A stretch of 9,996 nt of DNA from an uncultured Lachnospiraceae bacterium (lineage in GTDB: Bacteria; Bacillota; Clostridia; Lachnospirales; Lachnospiraceae). Positions within the stretch are counted from its first letter, which is position 1, and each line of letters starts with the position of its first letter. A model generated the notes under the pieces. The model saw only the letters and a list, made by a program, of their open reading frames with translations, searched no databases and was not told the origin of the DNA. The position numbers were made by a program, and so were the translations under genes. The stretch is taken from assembly GCA_910587305.1 (NCBI GenBank), contig CAJUKV010000082.1, positions 1 through 9,996 of the forward strand. Direction: 5' to 3'. Of this stretch, positions 6,668 to 9,996 are shown piece by piece.

Positions 6668-7588
6668 TTAATTTATATTAGTTGATAAAACATGCTGAAC
6701 CGGCTTTGTTTCATCCGTAACTGGTAAAATCACGGTATCTCCTCGTTCTTTAATTGCCCTAATTACCTCCGGGAGTGCTTCTACCGTCGTAACTTTATCA
6801 TTGGCATCATGCATTAAAATCATACCTATATTCACGCCATCCAGCTTACTCACACAATTATCTACAATTTCATCTATACTTATGCTGTCTCTGACCGCAT
6901 CTCCTGAAGAAATATTCCAGTCAAAAAATGTTATTCCATTTTCATTCAAATATGCAATCAGATCCGGCATTTCTATATTGCTGACAGTGTTAGAGCTTCC
7001 TCCCGGAAAACGATAAAACCTGGGCCAAACCCCCGTAATCTGATAAAGATACTCCTGCAGCTTCGTCAAATCATCTACAAAGTTTTCCTTGCTCTCGTAT
7101 ATTTCATCGTATTTGTGGCTGTAAGAATGCATCGCCAAAGTATGCCCTTCATCGACAATCCTCTGATACATGCGGGTAGAATGCTCATCCGTTTTCCCTA
7201 CTACAAAAAAAGTAGCGCGTACATCATATTCCTTTAAAACATCCAGAATTTTATCCGTATTTGCACTTGGCCCGTCGTCAAAGGTTAAATATACCTCCTT
7301 TTGAAAGCCATCGGCGTCCGCCTGCAGTTCTTCCATATCCGACAATTTTTTTTGCTTTCGGCTTGACTCTTCAACAGCAGATGAACTAAACACACCCGCC
7401 CCGGCATTTCTCTCCTTTTCTGCTAAAAGCATGTCCTCTAATTCTTTTACCCTGTTTCCAAGGGAAACGACACGCACTCCCAGGAAAATACTTATAATAA
7501 CCGGAATGATAATTGCCGCCGCAATCGTCCCTAATATCATCTTCTTGAGCCGTCTGATCCTCTTACGCCGATCATACCTTCTCGCCAT
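6668..7588 (-). CDS. Membrane-anchored polysaccharide deacetylase (NodB/CE4)
   Basis: Members of the CE4 family remove acetyl groups from GlcNAc or MurNAc in peptidoglycan, chitin-like or other polysaccharides, using a metal ion. The 306-residue protein has a basic cytoplasmic N-terminus, one membrane helix (about 18-40), a short predicted coiled coil (about 43-60), a Ser-rich linker and an outward-facing catalytic domain from about 98. The CE4 motifs are present in order: TFDDGP 102-107, the metal-binding HSYSH 154-158, RFPGGSS 193-199, DWN 223-225 and LMHD 258-261. All catalytic residues appear intact. Peptidoglycan is the likely substrate given the neighbouring bactofilin, but the exact substrate cannot be read from sequence. 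The start is reasonable, although its ribosome site is only moderate (GAGGTG about 12 nt upstream, AAGGG very close). It is the first gene after the tsf terminator. Confidence 0.93.
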   Translation of the reverse strand: MARRYDRRKRIRRLKKMILGTIAAAIIIPVIISIFLGVRVVSLGNRVKELEDMLLAEKERNAGAGVFSSSAVEESSRKQKKLSDMEELQADADGFQKEVYLTFDDGPSANTDKILDVLKEYDVRATFFVVGKTDEHSTRMYQRIVDEGHTLAMHSYSHKYDEIYESKENFVDDLTKLQEYLYQITGVWPRFYRFPGGSSNTVSNIEMPDLIAYLNENGITFFDWNISSGDAVRDSISIDEIVDNCVSKLDGVNIGMILMHDANDKVTTVEALPEVIRAIKERGDTVILPVTDETKPVQHVLSTNIN

Positions 7589-7621
7589 AAGCCCTTAACA
7601 CCTCGTAAAACACTTGCACAT

Positions 7622-7630
7622 ATTGTAACA
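7622..7630 (-). promoter_or_regulatory. Candidate extended -10 promoter for the deacetylase operon
   Basis: The minus strand reads TGTTACAAT here, a TGn-extended -10 (TACAAT). It would start transcription about 27 nt before the deacetylase ATG. The -35 region is poor, which extended -10 promoters tolerate. It lies between the tsf terminator and the deacetylase and could drive everything down to rseP. Confidence 0.4.
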
Positions 7631-7715
7631 CAATATACTTTTATGTGGAAGATCAAAAAGCAACGGTCGCATGGAAAATATACAAAAATACTGTTACTTT
7701 TATCCACTCTAACCC

Positions 7716-7721
7716 ATTATA
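7716..7721 (-). promoter_or_regulatory. Second candidate -10 (TATAAT) upstream of the deacetylase
   Basis: A perfect TATAAT lies on the minus strand in AT-rich DNA about 130 nt before the deacetylase start. No convincing -35 hexamer is found at 16-18 nt. In AT-rich sequence this may be chance, but it is an alternative start for the downstream operon with a longer leader. Confidence 0.25.
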
Positions 7722-7796
7722 CTAAATTATGGATTTACAATCTACATTTTTTATGGTTTTTTTTACTTTTTTTCCTTTCGTTTACGAAGTTAAAGC

Positions 7797-7839
7797 GGCC
7801 CGTGCGCCGCTCTAGCGGCATACCTCCTCTGCACGGGCC
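7797..7839. repeat. Nested GC-rich hairpin after the tsf terminator
   Basis: The outer arms GGCCCGTGC (7797-7805) and GCACGGGCC (7831-7839) are perfect 9-bp complements. Inside, GCCGC (7806-7810), TCTA and GCGGC (7815-7819) form a second hairpin abutting one outer arm, leaving 11 unpaired bases. In the minus-strand RNA that bulge reads AGAGGAGGTAT, a near-perfect Shine-Dalgarno sequence. No T-run follows, so it is not a simple terminator. Its high GC content stands out in an AT-rich gap. Confidence 0.6.
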
Positions 7840-7846
7840 TGTGCAT

Positions 7847-7882
7847 AAAAAATCGGGGTTCCACATAAGGAATCCCGATTTT
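7847..7882 (-). terminator. Intrinsic terminator of rpsB-tsf
   Basis: The minus-strand RNA forms a 14-bp stem (AAAATCGGGATTCC against GGAACCCCGATTTT, one A-C mismatch) with a 6-nt loop, followed by a run of T. It begins about 50 nt after the tsf stop. The stem is AT-symmetrical at its base, so it could also work on the other strand. It should separate ribosomal-protein expression from the deacetylase operon. Confidence 0.9.
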
Positions 7883-7931
7883 AAAACCTGTCAGATGCTC
7901 ACAGTGGCCTGTCAAATGTATGATTCGCTCA

Positions 7932-8870
7932 TTACATACCTGCCTGAGCGGCAACCTCCGCTGCAAAATCATCCACCTTTTTCTCAAGGCCCTCGCCTGT
8001 TTCAAAGCGAACAAATTTTTTAATGGAAAGGTTAGCGCCGTTTTCTTTTGCAACCTGCGCCACATACTGCGCAACAGTCTGCTTGCCATCCTCAGCTTTT
8101 ACATATACCTGCTCTAACAGGCAAACTTCCTTCAGCTCTTTGTTGAGACGCCCGTTCACCGCGCCCTCAATTACCTTTTCCGGCTTGCCTGCCATCTTAG
8201 GATCGTTGGCAATCTGCGCTAAGAGAATTTCTTTTTCATGTGCCTTGTATTCTTCGGAAACATCCGATGTGGAGACATATTTAGGAGATAATGCCGCAAC
8301 CTGCATAGCAAGGTTCGTCAGAGCTTCCTTAACCCCGTCATTCACCACATCCGTATCTGCCTGAACGATAACGCCAATTCTGCCGCCGCCATGTACATAA
8401 GACACAACGCAGCCATTATCAGCAGTCACCTTTTCAAATCTTCTGATATTTAAGTTCTCGCCAATCTTTGCTATTTTCTCAACAAGGGCGTCTTTTACCG
8501 TCTTAGATGTGTCAAGATTCCAGCTCTCTGCCATAAACGCATCCATATCAGCCGCCTCAGACTCAACCGCCTGTTTTGCAACTGCATCTACAAAAGTCTG
8601 GAACTCTTCATTCTTAGCCACGAAATCTGTTTCGGAGTTAACCTCTACCACTGCTGCTGTCTTATCATCCTTAAGCGCCACCTTGCAAAGTCCCTCTGCA
8701 GCAATCCTGCCTGCCTTCTTTTCAGCCTTTGCCTGTCCGTTTTTTCTAAGGAACTCAATCGCAGCATCCATATCTCCATCTGTTTCTCCAAGGGCTTTCT
8801 TACAGTCCATCATGCCTGCCCCGGTCATTTCTCTTAATTCTTTTACCATAGCTGCCGTAATATTAGCCAT
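7932..8870 (-). CDS. tsf: Translation elongation factor Ts
   Basis: EF-Ts is the guanine-nucleotide exchange factor that releases GDP from EF-Tu. The 312-residue protein starts MANITAAMVKELRE. Its UBA-like N-terminal domain carries the signature LREMTGAGMMDCKKAL at 12-27. The exchange-site motif ETDFVA is at 80-85, followed by the two-part dimerisation core. The start (8868-8870) is the conserved one and has GGAGG 5 nt upstream; an in-frame ATG farther up has no such site and would add a basic, atypical extension. The gene follows rpsB by 89 nt, the near-universal bacterial order, and is followed by a strong terminator. Confidence 0.97.
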   Translation of the reverse strand: MANITAAMVKELREMTGAGMMDCKKALGETDGDMDAAIEFLRKNGQAKAEKKAGRIAAEGLCKVALKDDKTAAVVEVNSETDFVAKNEEFQTFVDAVAKQAVESEAADMDAFMAESWNLDTSKTVKDALVEKIAKIGENLNIRRFEKVTADNGCVVSYVHGGGRIGVIVQADTDVVNDGVKEALTNLAMQVAALSPKYVSTSDVSEEYKAHEKEILLAQIANDPKMAGKPEKVIEGAVNGRLNKELKEVCLLEQVYVKAEDGKQTVAQYVAQVAKENGANLSIKKFVRFETGEGLEKKVDDFAAEVAAQAGM

Positions 8871-8913
8871 TTTTTCCTCCATTTCCAAACGCTTCTTTAT
8901 TTCTTTCAACGCT

Positions 8914-8937
8914 ACGCCGCTTTGTCCTTATCGGCGT
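8914..8937. repeat. Hairpin in the rpsB-tsf intergenic gap
   Basis: The arms ACGCCG (8914-8919) and CGGCGT (8932-8937) pair perfectly around a 12-nt loop in the 89-nt gap between rpsB and tsf. No T-run follows on the minus strand, so full termination is unlikely. It may modulate the ratio of tsf to rpsB through RNA stability or pausing. In E. coli an attenuator has been described at this junction, but homology is not implied. Confidence 0.4.
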
Positions 8938-8959
8938 GCCATAAACAATCGGCGAATCA

Positions 8960-9739
8960 TTATTCTGCCTGTACCGCTACAACTTCCTCGATATCCTTAG
9001 GCTCCGATGCTTCCTCAGCCGCTGCGGCTTCTTCCATCTGCGCTTCCACATTCTCTTCACCCTGGTTTGCCTCGATCACGGCATCCGCCATCTTAGACGC
9101 AATCAGCTTAACGGCACGGATTGCATCGTCGTTACCGGGGATAATATAATCAAGTTCTTCCGGATCACAGTTCGTATCGCCAATACCAATCAAAGTAATG
9201 CCCAGTGCATGGGCCTCCTGCACGCAGATTCTTTCCTTCTTGGGATCTACTACAAAAACAGCATCCGGGATTCTGCTCATATTCTTAATACCGCCTAAGT
9301 TCTTCTCAAGCTTTTCCCATTCCTTCTTAAGAGCAATAACCTCTTTCTTCGGAAGAACATCAAAAGTGCCGTCCTCCGCCATAGTTTCAATTGCCCTTAA
9401 ACGCTCAATTCTGCTCTGGATGGTCTTAAAATTGGTTAACATACCACCTAACCATCTCTCATTTACATAGTACATACCGCAGCGCTCCGCCTCTGCCTTA
9501 ACGGCGTCCTGGGCCTGCTTCTTCGTTCCTACAAACAGGATCGTTCCGCCCTGTGAAGCAATCTCAAACACTGCCCTGTAAGCTTCGTCAACCTTTCCCA
9601 CAGATTTCTGCAAGTCAATAATATGGATGCCATTTCTCTCTGTGAAAATATAAGGAGCCATCTTAGGGTTCCATCTTCTTGTCTGATGTCCAAAATGAAC
9701 ACCCGCCTCTAACAACTGCTTCATTGAAATAACGCTCAT
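8960..9739 (-). CDS. rpsB: 30S ribosomal protein S2
   Basis: S2 is a late-assembling protein of the small ribosomal subunit that binds 16S rRNA on the solvent side and is needed for S1 binding where S1 exists. The protein has 259 residues. It begins MSVISMKQLLEAGVHFGHQT, closely resembling Bacillus S2, with RRWNPKM at 21-27, NERWLGGMLTN at 93-103 and the conserved PDAVFVVDPKKE at 158-169. A Glu/Ala-rich acidic tail from about 225 extends past the core and is variable in the family. The start (9737-9739) has GGAGGT 6-7 nt upstream. The frame is open upstream to an ATG at 9836-9838, but that start lacks a ribosome site and the added residues are not S2-like. Confidence 0.97.
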   Translation of the reverse strand: MSVISMKQLLEAGVHFGHQTRRWNPKMAPYIFTERNGIHIIDLQKSVGKVDEAYRAVFEIASQGGTILFVGTKKQAQDAVKAEAERCGMYYVNERWLGGMLTNFKTIQSRIERLRAIETMAEDGTFDVLPKKEVIALKKEWEKLEKNLGGIKNMSRIPDAVFVVDPKKERICVQEAHALGITLIGIGDTNCDPEELDYIIPGNDDAIRAVKLIASKMADAVIEANQGEENVEAQMEEAAAAEEASEPKDIEEVVAVQAE

Positions 9740-9868
9740 TGTTTTACCTCCATTTGGTTTTCCTTCCGCATATTTTCTTCTCTCCTGCAGACCCTTACCG
9801 CCGACTTTTCGTCCGGCTTCCATAAAGAGCACCAACATTCAATAAATATACGTGTTTTATTGTCACAT
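9740..9868 (-). promoter_or_regulatory. rpsB leader (5' UTR) with small hairpin
   Basis: If transcription starts just after the -10 box, the rpsB message has a leader of about 130 nt, long enough for the autoregulation seen in many ribosomal-protein operons. A hairpin (GCC-G-GAC, GAAAA loop, GTCGGC; plus-strand 9800-9817) sits in its middle. I do not recognise an established S2-binding motif, so regulation here is inference. Confidence 0.3.
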
Positions 9869-9874
9869 CAAGAA

Positions 9875-9903
9875 ATTATACCATAAAGGCAATCGGCCTG
9901 CAA
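9875..9903 (-). promoter_or_regulatory. Extended -10 promoter of rpsB-tsf
   Basis: The minus strand has TTGCAG (9898-9903), exactly 17 nt, then TATAAT (9875-9880), with TGG directly before the -10 (an extended TGn element). The -10 is perfect and the -35 keeps its TTG. This is a strong housekeeping-sigma promoter placed suitably for the rpsB operon. Confidence 0.8.
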
Positions 9904-9996
9904 GAAATTTTTCCTGAAAACTTATCCGATTATATTTTTATTGTTACTTTTCACGGGGTGGGGAAATAAGGCATAATGACCAGGGGCTTATGTAAG

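Noticed and set aside
7797..7831. AGAGGAGGT-ATG in the nested hairpin as the start of a small minus-strand gene
   Set aside because: The spacing between the Shine-Dalgarno sequence and the ATG is essentially zero, the start is buried next to a stable stem, and the short frame becomes Lys-rich AT-rich sequence.
7643..8023. Plus-strand ORF of 126 codons across the tsf-deacetylase gap
   Set aside because: It runs through an intrinsic terminator, a nested hairpin and the 3' end of tsf, and has no good ribosome site or family resemblance.
8509..9000. Plus-strand ORF of 163 codons antisense to tsf and the end of rpsB
   Set aside because: It is a shadow of two unmistakable genes, with Ser/Ala-rich low-complexity translation.
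9740..9838. N-terminal extension of rpsB from the ATG at 9836-9838
   Set aside because: There is no Shine-Dalgarno site, and the extension is not seen in S2 proteins. The ATG at 9737-9739 has GGAGGT and gives the conserved beginning.
9948..9977. Possible plus-strand promoter (TTTTCA, 18 nt, CATAAT) at the right edge
   Set aside because: Both boxes are imperfect, and no plus-strand gene is visible before the window ends.

Overview
The window reads as chromosomal DNA from a Gram-positive anaerobe of the class Clostridia, most likely the family Lachnospiraceae. This is inferred from the gene order rpsB-tsf-...-pyrH-frr-uppS-cdsA-dxr-rseP, from strong GGAGG-type ribosome binding sites, from use of the MEP isoprenoid route (dxr), and from AT-rich spacers. 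It is a judgement from gene order and protein style, not from a database search. All ten convincing genes lie on the minus strand, so transcription runs from high to low coordinates.

Layout in transcription order. An extended -10 promoter (about 9875-9903) and a leader of about 130 nt drive rpsB (ribosomal protein S2) and tsf (EF-Ts). A strong intrinsic terminator at 7847-7882 closes that unit. The 343-nt gap after tsf also holds a nested GC-rich hairpin (7797-7839) and candidate promoters for the next unit. That unit begins with a membrane-anchored polysaccharide deacetylase and a bactofilin. It continues with close spacing through pyrH (UMP kinase) and frr (ribosome recycling factor), then, after a 284-nt spacer, through uppS, cdsA, dxr and rseP.

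How the genes fit together. rpsB, tsf and frr serve translation and pyrH supplies UDP/UTP. dxr starts the MEP isoprenoid pathway and uppS makes the C55 lipid carrier from its products. cdsA makes CDP-diacylglycerol for phospholipids, and rseP is an intramembrane site-2 protease. The deacetylase and bactofilin sit at the head of this growth and envelope operon and look like a cell-wall remodelling and scaffolding pair added to the conserved cluster.

The least explained parts are three. The first is the frr-uppS spacer, which carries a hairpin, a long coding-like frame broken by one stop, and a small ORF with its own Shine-Dalgarno site running into the start of uppS. The second is the nested hairpin after tsf. 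The third is the 431 nt downstream of rseP, where ispG or polC might be expected but only decayed-looking frames and small palindromes are visible. I see no CRISPR array, rRNA, tRNA, intact insertion sequence or phage gene. Most of the window is conserved housekeeping sequence, and the findings are scored accordingly.
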